Positions 23,340-33,400 of a DNA stretch of 64,000 nucleotides are shown here, piece by piece. Origin of the DNA: Streptomyces sparsogenes (GTDB lineage Bacteria; Actinomycetota; Actinomycetes; Streptomycetales; Streptomycetaceae); contig NZ_MAXF01000110.1 in assembly GCF_001704635.1 (NCBI RefSeq), positions 62,001 to 126,000 of the forward strand, written 5' to 3'. Within the stretch, counting starts at the first letter, position 1, and each line of letters begins with the position of its first letter. A program made the position numbers and the translations under genes. A model generated the notes under the pieces. It was not told the origin of the DNA and ran no database searches. It saw only the letters and a program-made list of their open reading frames with translations.

Positions 23340-26300
23340 TCAGGCGTGGCGGGGGCCCTGGCCGGGGGGCGGGGTGAGGGTGGAGCGGTAGTTGCCGGAC
23401 TCGCCCTCGATGAGCGGGTTCTCCAAGGTGAGACCGGCGGCGGCCATGCGGTCGTGCTCGGCGAGGATCAGGTTCTTGGTGCGGTACTCGCCGTGCGCCT
23501 TGATGTCGTTGTCGCGGACGACGTTGAAGGTGTCCAGAATGTAGGCAGTGTCGTCGCGGGTGATGCCGTAGAGGTGGAAGAAGAGGGCGTCCAGCTCGGC
23601 GCGGATGATGGCACGGCGCTCGGGGTCCCAGCGGAAGGGGGTGCCGGTGTCGCCTAGGTCGCGGGCGAACGCTTCCATGTCCGCAGCGGTGTAGGTGAGT
23701 TCGAGAAGGCGTGGAACGATCGAGTTCAGGTGGGGGGCCAGTTGGGCGGGGGTGGGGGTGGGCAACTGTCGAACGATGAAGAAGTTCATCGTAATTCCGC
23801 CGACCTTTTGTCGGCTTGCGAAGTCGTGCGCGAAGGATGACTGGCAAGCAATGAGTGATCCGAGACTAGCTGCGGGAAGGCTCGATGTCATGATTGGAAC
23901 CTTGTTGCCAACTCCGGAACGCGAGAAAACGAACGAGATAGTGGTCCGCTCGTTACTCGTATTCGTGATGTCCCGCCATCCAAGCAGCCAATCCCGCTTC
24001 CACCCCCTCCTGGCCAGTCGGGTAGAGACTCCGGCTTCCTTGACTTCCTCTCCGGTCTTCTTGTCGAACTCGCCGTTAGTCCAGTCCTGTTCCGAGACCC
24101 AGTACCGGGGTAGGGGGACAGCAGATGCATCCTGGTGTTGATCCAGAGTGAAGCGGGGGAGAGTGCCCACGGCCAGTTGCTTCTCTGTGGCGTTCTCGTA
24201 CGTGGAGAAGCGGTGGTCGTAGTGGTGGAGCATCTTCGCCTCGTATAGGGGGAGGAGCCGTTCGGCGCCGCGGACCAGGACGTTGCCGTCGAGACGCCAA
24301 CCGCTATTGAGGAGATCGTTGAAGGTCTCACCGTTTTGGATGTTGGGACGGAAGAGGTGCGACTCATGCGACATGTGGAACATGGTCATGAATGAGACAT
24401 CCCATGGATTCCCGTCCGAGCCCTTCGTCTCGTTGATCAGGACGGGGACCCGGCGGTAGATGCCGAGAGTGATCTCAACGTCGCGCCGACTGCGAAAGAC
24501 GGGGCAGGTACCGGTGTTCGGGTTGAGGAGTTGGATGTCGCGGGCGGTGAGGGTGTAGGCGCGTTCGGGGATCTGGGCGACTTGGCGGACGCGGAAGGCG
24601 AAGGAGATGGGGTTGTCTGGGGTGCCGGAGCCTGCCATGCAGAACAAGGCGAAGTTCATGCTGTGATGGACGCTGGGGAAGACCTTCTCCTCATTCTCGA
24701 AACCGTAGAGAGCCACCAAATGGCCCTTCATGACGACATCCTTGAAGAAATACTGTGTACGTGCGTCTGTCGCGATGCCGGTTGGAATGATGACGCCAGT
24801 GCGACCTCGGCTGGAGGTTAGGACGCGGTCGCCCTCGGCGAAAAGTGCGTATAGATTGAGATTTCCCTGTCCGGTCAGTGGGTAGCGGGCTGAAGCGCGC
24901 AAGAAGTGACTCTCACCGTAGACCTTACGCTTTGCAAGCTCGTAGCTGCTGTGCAGGTGCATGGTGTCCGGGTTTTCCTTGAGTTCTCGGATCTTCTTCT
25001 TGCGGGCAGCTGTGTTGTTGGTTGCTGCAATCTCCGGAGCGCGCACTGCAAAGAACTCCGTCTCCGGAAAGTTCACGCTCTCCCACGGCGGATTCCCCAC
25101 CACCGCGTCGAACCCTCCGGCCCAGCCCGTTCCTTCCTGAACCCCGACACCGGACTCCGGGACGGCGAACACCTCCGGGAACTCCAGGTGCCAGTGGAAG
25201 AAGCCGTACTGATCCCGCAGCCGCAGAATCTCCTCATGCGTGGCATCCGGCACAGCCGACTGGTCACGCCCCCGCAGAGCCCGGAACACCTGATCCGTCG
25301 GCGCCTCCGGCGCCCCCTCCCGCTTGGGCCAGACGAACGCGGCACACCACGCGTCAGCAGCGTGCAGGTCGTGCACATACGCGGTCGACTCCGTGTAGGC
25401 GCGGTACGCGGACTCCTGCGCCCGCACCTGCTTCAGGGAATCGGCAGGTGCAGCAGTGATCCGGGCCAGCTCAGCGGCGTAACGCTCATTGCCGGGCAGC
25501 GCATCCGTGTCGAACAGAAGCTCGTCCTGGCCACCGCGCTGGGCCTTGTTGCGCTTGACGAGCCCGGCCGCGTACTTCCGGTCGTCGCCCTCGATCGGCT
25601 TGAAGGCGTCGTCCGGAACACCGTCCGCCAGCAGCTTCGGCGTCGCGCCGATCAAGCCGTTCCCGTGCTTGACATGCGCGTCCAGGAAGCCGAGCGGCTT
25701 GCCCGGTTCCATGGCCTCGATCCACAGGGAGACCTTGGCCAGCTCCACGGCCATCGGGTTGAGGTCGACACCGTAGATGCAGCGCGCGACGACCTCGTGC
25801 AACGCGTGACGCATCGCGTCGACCGTCGGCTCCGGGTTGCGCTCCCGCACGGACGCCACGCGCTTGGCGATACGCCGCGCCGAGGCCACGAGGAAGTGTC
25901 CAGATCCACACGCCGGGTCACACACCATCAGCGACAGCAGCTCATCAACAATGTCATCCGTCGGATCGGGACGACCGGCCTCCGTGGCCCGCTGTTCGCC
26001 CCGCTTGACCGCGTCGTCTATGACCGGGTCGAGCGTCGTGTCCAGCAGGCACTCGATGAGCGAGGACGGCGTGTAGTAACTCCCGGTCGTCTTACGGCTG
26101 TTCCCAGCCACCTCGATCAGCTCGAACGAGCGGTCCGTCGCCGAGTGCTTCGGCTCCAGCTCCAGCAGGGACTCGTACACCGAGCCCAGCTCCTCCGCGT
26201 CCAAGTGGCGGTAGTCCACCGCCCGCCAGCGCCGCGCGCCCGGGTCGCGGACCTGGGCCAGGTGACGGACGGCGGCCAGCAACGACTCGTTGGACAGCTT

Positions 26301-27467
26301 CAGACCGTCCAGCGGGGCATCGGCATCCGTGTGGGTGAACAGGCCGCCGAGCCCCGGCAGCCCCAGCTCCGGGCGGCCATCCTCCGTACCCAGCGCGTCG
26401 AGGACGATCCGCAGAGCCTCGTACTGGTCGCCGTGTGCCGTGCCCTGACGCCGCCGGGCGCGCTGACGCAACCGCGCCGAGGAGAAGTACCGCTCGTACG
26501 CCTCCCGCTGCCGCTCGCCGGCCTCCGGGTCGAGCAGGGCATCGCGGTCCTCGGCGACGAAGACGAAGAGCAGACGGTAGACGAGGCGCAGCAGAGCATC
26601 CCGGAGCGCTTTCGGGTCGGTGTTCTCCCGCAGTCGCGCGTTGTCGGGGTGGCGCAGGAACCCCGTACCAAGCACCGTCAGCGCGTTCTGCACCCCCAGC
26701 CGGAGCTGGTCCAGCGCCCGCGCCCCCGAGGTGACGGCTTCGGTCCGCCACTTCTCCAGCCAGCACCCCGAGGGCGCCGCCCCCTCCGGCACCTCGAACC
26801 GCGACGCGTGCAGCAGGCTGTACAGCAGCACGAACTCGCTGAACAGCTCGCCGTCGAACATCGCCTCCAGGTCGAACTCGACGTAGGCGGCGGTGGAGAA
26901 GGACGAAGAGTCGCGCAGCAGCCGCAGGCGGCGGCCGTTGGTAAGTGCTGCCCACAGGTGGGCCTCGGTGCGGTTGAGGCAGTCCTGGAGCATGGACTGC
27001 GCGGGGACTTGCCCAGCCGCCGGGCGCTTGTCGAGCTCCTGGTTCCAGGGGATCAGATGGACGAGGGCCGGGCCGTGCCGGTGGGAGACCGGGAACCGCT
27101 TGTCCGGGTCCGAGTCGGCGGGAATGCCGTCCCCACCGACCTCCGTCAGCGCGCCGAAGTCCAGCTTGCGGAAGAGCTGGGCGAGCCAGTCGGTGCCCGC
27201 GCGGCCGGTCGGGTCGGCGGCGGGGGCGCCGGTGTTCGGGTCGGACGGCAGGGCGGTGCGCAGGTCGCGCCAGAGCGGCTTGAGGTACTCCCAGGCGCGC
27301 TCGGCCTCGTCGCGTACGGGGACCGAGGCGGGCAGGCCGTAGTCGGCGGGCTTGGTGCCCGGGAGGTTCCGCGCCTCGGCGATGCGCAGGAGCATGTCGG
27401 CGGGGAGCAGTCCGCCGACCGTGGTGACGGCGGTGAAGGCCAGGGCGGTGCGGGTGGCGGCGGACAT
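23340..27467 (-). CDS. drmMI: DrmMI/PglX-like Eco57I-type N6-adenine DNA methylase
   Basis: 1375 residues. A ~400-residue N-terminal region precedes the methylase core: GSYYTPSSLIECLLDTTLDP, motif I MVCDPACGSGHFLVASARRI (~515-530), IYGVDLNPMAVELAKVSLWI, and motif IV FDAVVGNPPWESV (NPPW at ~792), all intact. The target-recognition half follows, then the conserved C-terminus YGITRDDTAYILDTF and HGEYRTKNLILAEHD. In class 1 DISARM such a methylase marks host DNA; PglX of BREX is a relative. It overlaps the SNF2 gene stop by one base (TGATG). The recognition half is much more AT-rich than the rest (see separate entry). Confidence 0.85.
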   Translation of the reverse strand: MSAATRTALAFTAVTTVGGLLPADMLLRIAEARNLPGTKPADYGLPASVPVRDEAERAWEYLKPLWRDLRTALPSDPNTGAPAADPTGRAGTDWLAQLFRKLDFGALTEVGGDGIPADSDPDKRFPVSHRHGPALVHLIPWNQELDKRPAAGQVPAQSMLQDCLNRTEAHLWAALTNGRRLRLLRDSSSFSTAAYVEFDLEAMFDGELFSEFVLLYSLLHASRFEVPEGAAPSGCWLEKWRTEAVTSGARALDQLRLGVQNALTVLGTGFLRHPDNARLRENTDPKALRDALLRLVYRLLFVFVAEDRDALLDPEAGERQREAYERYFSSARLRQRARRRQGTAHGDQYEALRIVLDALGTEDGRPELGLPGLGGLFTHTDADAPLDGLKLSNESLLAAVRHLAQVRDPGARRWRAVDYRHLDAEELGSVYESLLELEPKHSATDRSFELIEVAGNSRKTTGSYYTPSSLIECLLDTTLDPVIDDAVKRGEQRATEAGRPDPTDDIVDELLSLMVCDPACGSGHFLVASARRIAKRVASVRERNPEPTVDAMRHALHEVVARCIYGVDLNPMAVELAKVSLWIEAMEPGKPLGFLDAHVKHGNGLIGATPKLLADGVPDDAFKPIEGDDRKYAAGLVKRNKAQRGGQDELLFDTDALPGNERYAAELARITAAPADSLKQVRAQESAYRAYTESTAYVHDLHAADAWCAAFVWPKREGAPEAPTDQVFRALRGRDQSAVPDATHEEILRLRDQYGFFHWHLEFPEVFAVPESGVGVQEGTGWAGGFDAVVGNPPWESVNFPETEFFAVRAPEIAATNNTAARKKKIRELKENPDTMHLHSSYELAKRKVYGESHFLRASARYPLTGQGNLNLYALFAEGDRVLTSSRGRTGVIIPTGIATDARTQYFFKDVVMKGHLVALYGFENEEKVFPSVHHSMNFALFCMAGSGTPDNPISFAFRVRQVAQIPERAYTLTARDIQLLNPNTGTCPVFRSRRDVEITLGIYRRVPVLINETKGSDGNPWDVSFMTMFHMSHESHLFRPNIQNGETFNDLLNSGWRLDGNVLVRGAERLLPLYEAKMLHHYDHRFSTYENATEKQLAVGTLPRFTLDQHQDASAVPLPRYWVSEQDWTNGEFDKKTGEEVKEAGVSTRLARRGWKRDWLLGWRDITNTSNERTTISFVFSRSGVGNKVPIMTSSLPAASLGSLIACQSSFAHDFASRQKVGGITMNFFIVRQLPTPTPAQLAPHLNSIVPRLLELTYTAADMEAFARDLGDTGTPFRWDPERRAIIRAELDALFFHLYGITRDDTAYILDTFNVVRDNDIKAHGEYRTKNLILAEHDRMAAAGLTLENPLIEGESGNYRSTLTPPPGQGPRHA
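23760..25070. other. Low-GC segment covering the methylase target-recognition region
   Basis: By hand count, 60-nt lines here run near 48-57% G+C (23821-23880: 34/60; 23881-23940: 29/60; 24721-24780: 32/60), whereas the flanking parts of the same gene look like the ~70% of the window. The segment encodes residues ~800-1235, after the catalytic NPPW, where Eco57I-type enzymes carry sequence specificity. The frame is intact across it. Confidence 0.7.
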
Positions 27468-30415
27468 CAGGCTTCGGCTCCCGGCGCGATAGAAACGGGC
27501 TGCTGCGGCAGATAGACGTACACGCCGAGGACATCGGCGGGCTCCTGCGGGACGACCTTCAGGCCGCGGACGATCTCCTCGTTGGCCTTGCGCACGCGGC
27601 GGTGCGAGGTGTCGAGTTCGGCGGCCAGGCGGGTGCCGTACTCCGTGAGGTGGGCGGACAGGTCCGGCAGGCCGTCCAGGGCGCGGGTGATCTGGTTGCG
27701 GGCCAGCTGCTCGTGGGTGTTGGCGGTGGCGCGGGCCGCGAGGAGGGCGGTGGCCGCGTCGTCGTCCAGCCAGCGGGCGCGCGCCGGCATCCCCTCGTAG
27801 GCGAGCAGCCGGGCGTCCTCCGCGACCAATTGCCGCTCTCCGGTGCGGGACGGCAGGGTGAGGTGGAAGCGGTAGCGGACCAGCAGGAGGGTGGTGCGGA
27901 TGGTGACCGCGTCCGTGGTGACGACGCCACAGCGCCGGGCGGGGCGGGGGCCCGGGGTGTTCGCGTCGAGCGCCGAGTCCAGGACGTACGAGGCGATGGC
28001 GCCGATCACGGGGTCGGTGCGGACCAGCGCGGCCTCGCCGCGGGCGATCGCCGGTGTCGTACGGAAGGGGATCTCCCGGTCCTCCTCGATCAGCCGTCCG
28101 CCGAGCGTGGCGGCGAGCGCGTCGCGCAGGCCGGCCGGGGCGCCGCCGAGCTGGGCGGTGAAGTCGCCGGTGCCACCGCGTGGGTCGCGGACCAGCGCTT
28201 CCAGGTCGCGCAGCGCCTCCAGGGCGAAGCCGCGCACCTCGTCGGCGCCCCCGAGCGCGGCCCGTACGGCGGCGACCTCGCGGGCCACCTCCTCCGGGTG
28301 GATGGCGCGCTGGGCGTACTTGGAGCGGGACGTCTTCTCCCGCTCGGCGGCCGAGTTCCACTCGCGCTCGATGCGGTCGAACGACTCCTGGTGGCCGTCC
28401 ACGTCGAACAGGCTTTCCTGGCTGCCCTGCCGTCCGTGCAGCAGCAGCCACTCCACCACCGCGTCGGTGACGCCGGAGGCGGTCTCGTCGGGGACGGAGA
28501 CGGAGATGCCCAGGTCCTTCTTGATCTGCCGGTGCTTCTTGAACAGCACGTCCAGGACCTTGCCGTCGATGCCGTTGTCCTCGCCGTACATGGTGATGAC
28601 ACGGACCTGGTCGCGCTTCTGCCCGTAGCGGTCGACGCGGCCCTCCCGCTGGTCGTGGCGGGTGGGGTTCCAGGCCAGGTCGTAATGGACGACGGCGTCG
28701 AAGTGGTGCTGGAGGTTGACGCCCTCGGAGAGACAGTCCGTGGCGATCAGCACGCGGCGGGCGGCGGGGTCGCCGGCCTCCTCGGCGGATTCGGCGGCGA
28801 GCTGCTCGATGCGCTCAAGACGCTGCTGCGGGGAGAGGGTGCCGGTGACCGCGGCGATCTTGGTCTTCTTGCCGAGCTTGCCGTCGAGCTGCGTGGCGAG
28901 GTACTCAGCGGTGGGGATGTAACGGCAGAAGACGATCGGGTGGTAGCCGTCGGCGATCAGGCCCTTCAGATGCCGGGTGAGCGCCTTCAGTTTCGCGTCC
29001 TCGGCCGGTCCCACCAACTGTGCCGCCCGCTGCGAGAGTTCGAGCAGCCGGGCGCCCGCCTCCTCCGACTCGGCGGCGCCGGGGGCGACGTCCATGCCTT
29101 CCAGCCGGTCGTTCTCGGCGGAGTCGGCGGCCACCGGGGCGCCCAGCGCGTCCGCCTCCTGCGCGGTGCGGGCGGTGGCGGACTCGGAACGCGTCTTGAG
29201 GGTCTGCGCGGCGGCCGCGGGTGAGGACACCATCGAGCGCAGCAGCGCGATCACCGACCACCAGGCGATGCGGGCCTCCCGCTTGCCCTGCTCCCCGGCC
29301 GCCGTGACGCGGTCCCGCGCGTAGGCGATGGCGTCGTCGAGCAGCGCCCGGTAGGCGGGCGTCAGCTTGTACGGCTCGTCCTTGGTCCAGCGGTCGGACG
29401 GGAAGGCGGTCCGCTCGGCCAGGGAGTCGTCGGCGAGGCCGTCCTCCTTGGTGAGGTAGTCGCGGACGTCGGCGCGCTTGCGGGCCACGAAGTGCTCGGC
29501 GAGCTTCGCGCGCCCCGCCGCGGACTCCAGGTCCAGCGTGGCGAGTTCGGGCCGCACCAGGCCGAGCAGGTTGCGGAACGCGGACTCCTTGCCGGAGTGC
29601 GGGGTCGCGGTCAGCAGCAGCAGATGCCGGTCGGCGGTGGCGGAGATCCTGCGCAGCAGCTCGTAGCGGAGCTGGTTCGCCGCGGACGAGGTGCCGCCCT
29701 GTGCGGTGTCGTCGGCCGCCACGCAGGTGTGGGCCTCGTCGACGATCACCAGTTCGGGGCAGTGCCGGACGAAGTCCTCCCGGTGCCGGGTCGACTTGAT
29801 GAAGTCCGTCGAGATGATCGTGCAGGGGTGCTTGTCGAACAGGGACTGGCCCAGCTCCAGGCCGCGCTCCAGCCGTGTCACCGTGGAGGCCAGGACCAGC
29901 TCGGCGTCGATGCCGAACTTCTCCCGCAGCTCGGACTGCCACTGCTCGGCCAGGGCGGGGGAGCACAGCACCGCCAGCCGGGTCGCCTCGCCCTGGGCGA
30001 GGAGTTCCTTGGCGATCAGGCCGGCCTCGACGGTCTTGCCGATACCGACGTCGTCCGAGATCAGCAGCCGCACGGTGCGCTGCCGCAGCGCCATCAGCAG
30101 CGGCACCAGCTGGTAGGCCCGGGGCTCGACGGCGATCGACGCCAGCGAGCGGAACGGGCCCGCACCCGAGCGGAACCCGATGCGCAGCGCCGTGCGCAGC
30201 AGACCGGCGGCCCGCTGGTCGCCCAGGTCGGCCGGGCTCGGCGCCGCGAACTCGGCCGGGCGCACCTCCTCGAAGGTGGGGAAGACGGCCGCGATGTCGT
30301 CCTCGCTCCCGCCCAGGGGGCGCAGCACCAGCATGTCGGGGGCGCTCTCGGGCAGCACCACCCATTCCCGGCCACGGGCGGCGACCAGGGAGCCGGCTGT
30401 GTACGTGAGGCTCAT
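27467..30415 (-). CDS. drmD: DrmD-like SNF2/SF2 helicase
   Basis: 982 residues. Motifs: LLISDDVGIGKTVEAGLIAK (motif I, ~105-125), LVIVDEAHTC (motif II), LLLLTATPHSGKE (motif III), and C-terminal LIATDCLSEGVNLQHHFDAV with WNPTRHDQREGRVDRYGQKR (motifs V-VI). The arrangement and the short conserved SLTYTAGSLVAARGREWVV N-terminus fit the SNF2-like helicases that define class 1 DISARM (DrmD). It translocates on DNA and probably cooperates with the neighbouring methylase and giant kinase-helicase. It starts 55 nt after the kinase-helicase stop and is coupled to the methylase. Confidence 0.85.
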   Translation of the reverse strand: MSLTYTAGSLVAARGREWVVLPESAPDMLVLRPLGGSEDDIAAVFPTFEEVRPAEFAAPSPADLGDQRAAGLLRTALRIGFRSGAGPFRSLASIAVEPRAYQLVPLLMALRQRTVRLLISDDVGIGKTVEAGLIAKELLAQGEATRLAVLCSPALAEQWQSELREKFGIDAELVLASTVTRLERGLELGQSLFDKHPCTIISTDFIKSTRHREDFVRHCPELVIVDEAHTCVAADDTAQGGTSSAANQLRYELLRRISATADRHLLLLTATPHSGKESAFRNLLGLVRPELATLDLESAAGRAKLAEHFVARKRADVRDYLTKEDGLADDSLAERTAFPSDRWTKDEPYKLTPAYRALLDDAIAYARDRVTAAGEQGKREARIAWWSVIALLRSMVSSPAAAAQTLKTRSESATARTAQEADALGAPVAADSAENDRLEGMDVAPGAAESEEAGARLLELSQRAAQLVGPAEDAKLKALTRHLKGLIADGYHPIVFCRYIPTAEYLATQLDGKLGKKTKIAAVTGTLSPQQRLERIEQLAAESAEEAGDPAARRVLIATDCLSEGVNLQHHFDAVVHYDLAWNPTRHDQREGRVDRYGQKRDQVRVITMYGEDNGIDGKVLDVLFKKHRQIKKDLGISVSVPDETASGVTDAVVEWLLLHGRQGSQESLFDVDGHQESFDRIEREWNSAAEREKTSRSKYAQRAIHPEEVAREVAAVRAALGGADEVRGFALEALRDLEALVRDPRGGTGDFTAQLGGAPAGLRDALAATLGGRLIEEDREIPFRTTPAIARGEAALVRTDPVIGAIASYVLDSALDANTPGPRPARRCGVVTTDAVTIRTTLLLVRYRFHLTLPSRTGERQLVAEDARLLAYEGMPARARWLDDDAATALLAARATANTHEQLARNQITRALDGLPDLSAHLTEYGTRLAAELDTSHRRVRKANEEIVRGLKVVPQEPADVLGVYVYLPQQPVSIAPGAEA

Positions 30416-30470
30416 GAGATGTCTCGGTTTCCTTGGGATCGAGAGGGGGGCGACAGGAGGGGTGCGACGA

Positions 30471-33400
30471 TCAACGGAGGCGGAAGTAGGCGGCGTTGTG
30501 CTCGATGATGGCGTCCCAGTCCGCGTCCGTGGGGAAGCGCAGGACGTCCCAGCCGGCGTCCTCCAGGCGGTACCCGGCCTCGACGTCGCGGGTGGAGTCG
30601 GCCGTGTGGCCGGGGACGTCGACGAACACGGCGAGGTTGGCCCCGTCCAGGCGGAAGACGAGGTCGGGGCACGCCCCGGCCTCCGGGACCAGGACGCCGG
30701 CCTCGTCCGGCAGCCGGTAGCCCTTCGCCCGCAGCCAGCCGAGCAGGTCACCGCCCGCGACGAGGGCCGCCAGATCGGCCTCCACCGGGGTCGGCGAGGC
30801 GCTGTGGGACATGGCCGCCGGGGCGAGCCTGCGGAAGGCTTCGCTCCGGGACTCGCCGCGGTCCTCCCGCTCGGTGCGGGCCTGGGCCAGCCGCTCCAGC
30901 AGCGGGCGGGCGGCGTGCCGGCTCAGCTGGCGGTGGTGGGTCTGGTTGGCGTAGGTCAGCAGGCAGGCGTAGCAGCCGCGGGCGCACTTCTCGCCGCCCG
31001 CGGGGCCGCCCTCGTCCTCGCCGAAATGGCAGATCTCCAGCGCGGTCCGGGCGGCCTTGGCGAGGGCGTGCCTGTCGTGCTGGATCCGGCGCAGCACCCC
31101 GGCGCCGCCCTCGGCGGCCTCCGTGAACAGCATGCGGCGGCGCGGGCCGTCGTCCGGCGGCAGCAGCTCCGCGGTCAGCTCGGAGTCCTCCAGCTCGAAC
31201 GCCGCCTCGATGCCCCGCTCCAGCGCGTACAGGAACGACAGGGCCACCGGCTCGGGCAGCGGCTCCTCCAGGGTGACCACGAGGATGTTGCGGCGGTCCT
31301 CCACGAAGGGCAGGACCCGCTTCTTGCGGCGCTTCTCGTTGCCGTCCTCGTCGACCACCGGCATGCCGGTGCCCTCGATGGCGTCCGCGGCGGCCCGGTC
31401 GTTGAGCCAGCGGCCGTCGCCCAGGTCCAGCCAGTAGCCGTCCGGCTCGCCCTCCTTGTCGCGGACCCGGCCGAGGTTGGTGATCCGGACGGTCGCGGAG
31501 TCGCCGTAGTCCAGGTCGAGGACGGGCGCCCCGTCGGCGTCGGCGACATGCGAGGTGAGCCGCCCCTTGCGGGCCCCGTGGTCCTGGAACGCGTACGAGG
31601 TCTCCAGCCGGAAACCGGCCCGGCGGCGCTCCTCCTCGTCGGAGGAGATCCGCTCGCGCGGCGTGGTGTACACGGTGTGGAGGTGGAGCAGGCCGGTGCG
31701 CTTGCCGTACAGCTCCTCCCCGCACATCGTGCACGTGTCGGAGCCGGGCTTGACGGCGTAGTGGTAGCCGCAGCCGTCGCAGCGGCGCGCCTCCGCCGTC
31801 GCCAGCTCGCCCGAGGCGTCCGGCGGCAGCTGCACCCGGGTGACCTGATAGCGGGCGCCCTCGTGGTAGATGAGCGCGCCCGGGCCGAACTCGCGGATCG
31901 CGAGGAAGCGGGGACGCTGCAAGTAGTCGCCGTCGGCGTTGCGGCGGTTGCCGGAGCGCGGGATGTACGCGGCCAGCGGCAGCCGCGGGAAGCTGTAGCC
32001 GGGCAGGAACCCCTCGGACGCCAGGTAGCGGTACGGATTGAAGTCGCTCATCACCGACTTGCTGTCGACGGAGCGGTTCAGCAGGAGGTTCGTCTGCGTC
32101 TCCGCCTCCCGGCGGCGAGAGCGCGCCCGGCTCTGCTCGCCCGGGGAGAGGGTGTGGTCCACGACGCGCTTGTTCTGCTCGTACTGGTCGATGACGGCGG
32201 CCCGGAACAGATCCCGCCACCGATCGAAGGAGGCGTCGAACTTCTCCGGGGCCCGCTCGATCCGGTCCTCGATCCACTCGTCGTACCACCAGGTGGTCGA
32301 CTCGAAGTCCGCGATCAGCGGGGCGAGGACGGTACGGGCGGTGGCGGCCGCGCGCCTGCGGGCGTCCTCGTCCAGGGACGCGCTGAGGATGTCCGGGAGG
32401 AGGGGCAGCGGCATGTGGGGGTCGGGGCGGTCGTCCCCGTCGGGGTCGTAGGCGACGTCGACGACCTCCGGGATCGCGGTGCCGAGCTTCATCCCGGTCT
32501 CCGCCAGCCAGATGCCCTGCAGATGCGAGCGCACCAGGTCCTCGTTGGCCAGGTCCAGGCGCGGCGGGGCCACCTGCCCCGACACCATGGCCTGGGAGCG
32601 GCGGAAGTAGTACTGGTCGTGGCTGTTGCCCGTCGCGCAGTACGTCGTCACCAGCGCGGGCTGACCGGAACGGCCCGCCCGGCCCGAGCGCTGCGCGTAG
32701 TTCGCCGGGGTCGGCGGCACGTTGCGCATCATCACCGCGTTGAGCGAGGAGATGTCCACGCCCAGCTCCATCGTCGGCGAGCAGTACAGCAGCGGCAGTT
32801 CGGCGTCGCGGAACTGCCGCTCGCGCTCCAGCCGGTCCTCCGGGGTGACCTGCGCGGTGTGCTCCCGCGCGTAGAGGCCGGCCAGCTCGGCGGCCGCGGT
32901 GCGGTACAGGTCGCGGAAGAACGGGTTGACGCGCGGGCCCTCGCCGCTGGTGTAGGTGCGCGCCAGGGGATCGACCGCGCCCCGCTCTCCGGTCCCGGCC
33001 CGCCAGATCAGCGCGGCGGCCGACACCCGGTAACCGGTGCGCTTCTGCGCCGCGCGGCGGCGGTAGGCCGGACCGGACTGCTCGGGGGTCGCGTCCACTT
33101 CGCGCACCAGGTCGGCGTCGCGCAGTACCGTCAACAGGTCCTCGATGACCTTCTGGACGTCGTCGAGGGGAAGGTCGCGCAGGTCCGGCATGTTGCGCCG
33201 CAGATACTTGCCGAACTTGCCGCGGGCCGAAAGGAACTGAGCGGTCCGCTCCATACCCGGCCGTGAGCCGTATGGGTAGGCGGTGCCCACCGCGGGCCGG
33301 TCGCTCTCACTGAGCACCCACGGCCCGGTCAGGCGCTCCTCGCTCGCCCGCTGCAAGGTGTCGAAGTCGTCGCGGAAGTACTGCACATCGATGGCGAGGG

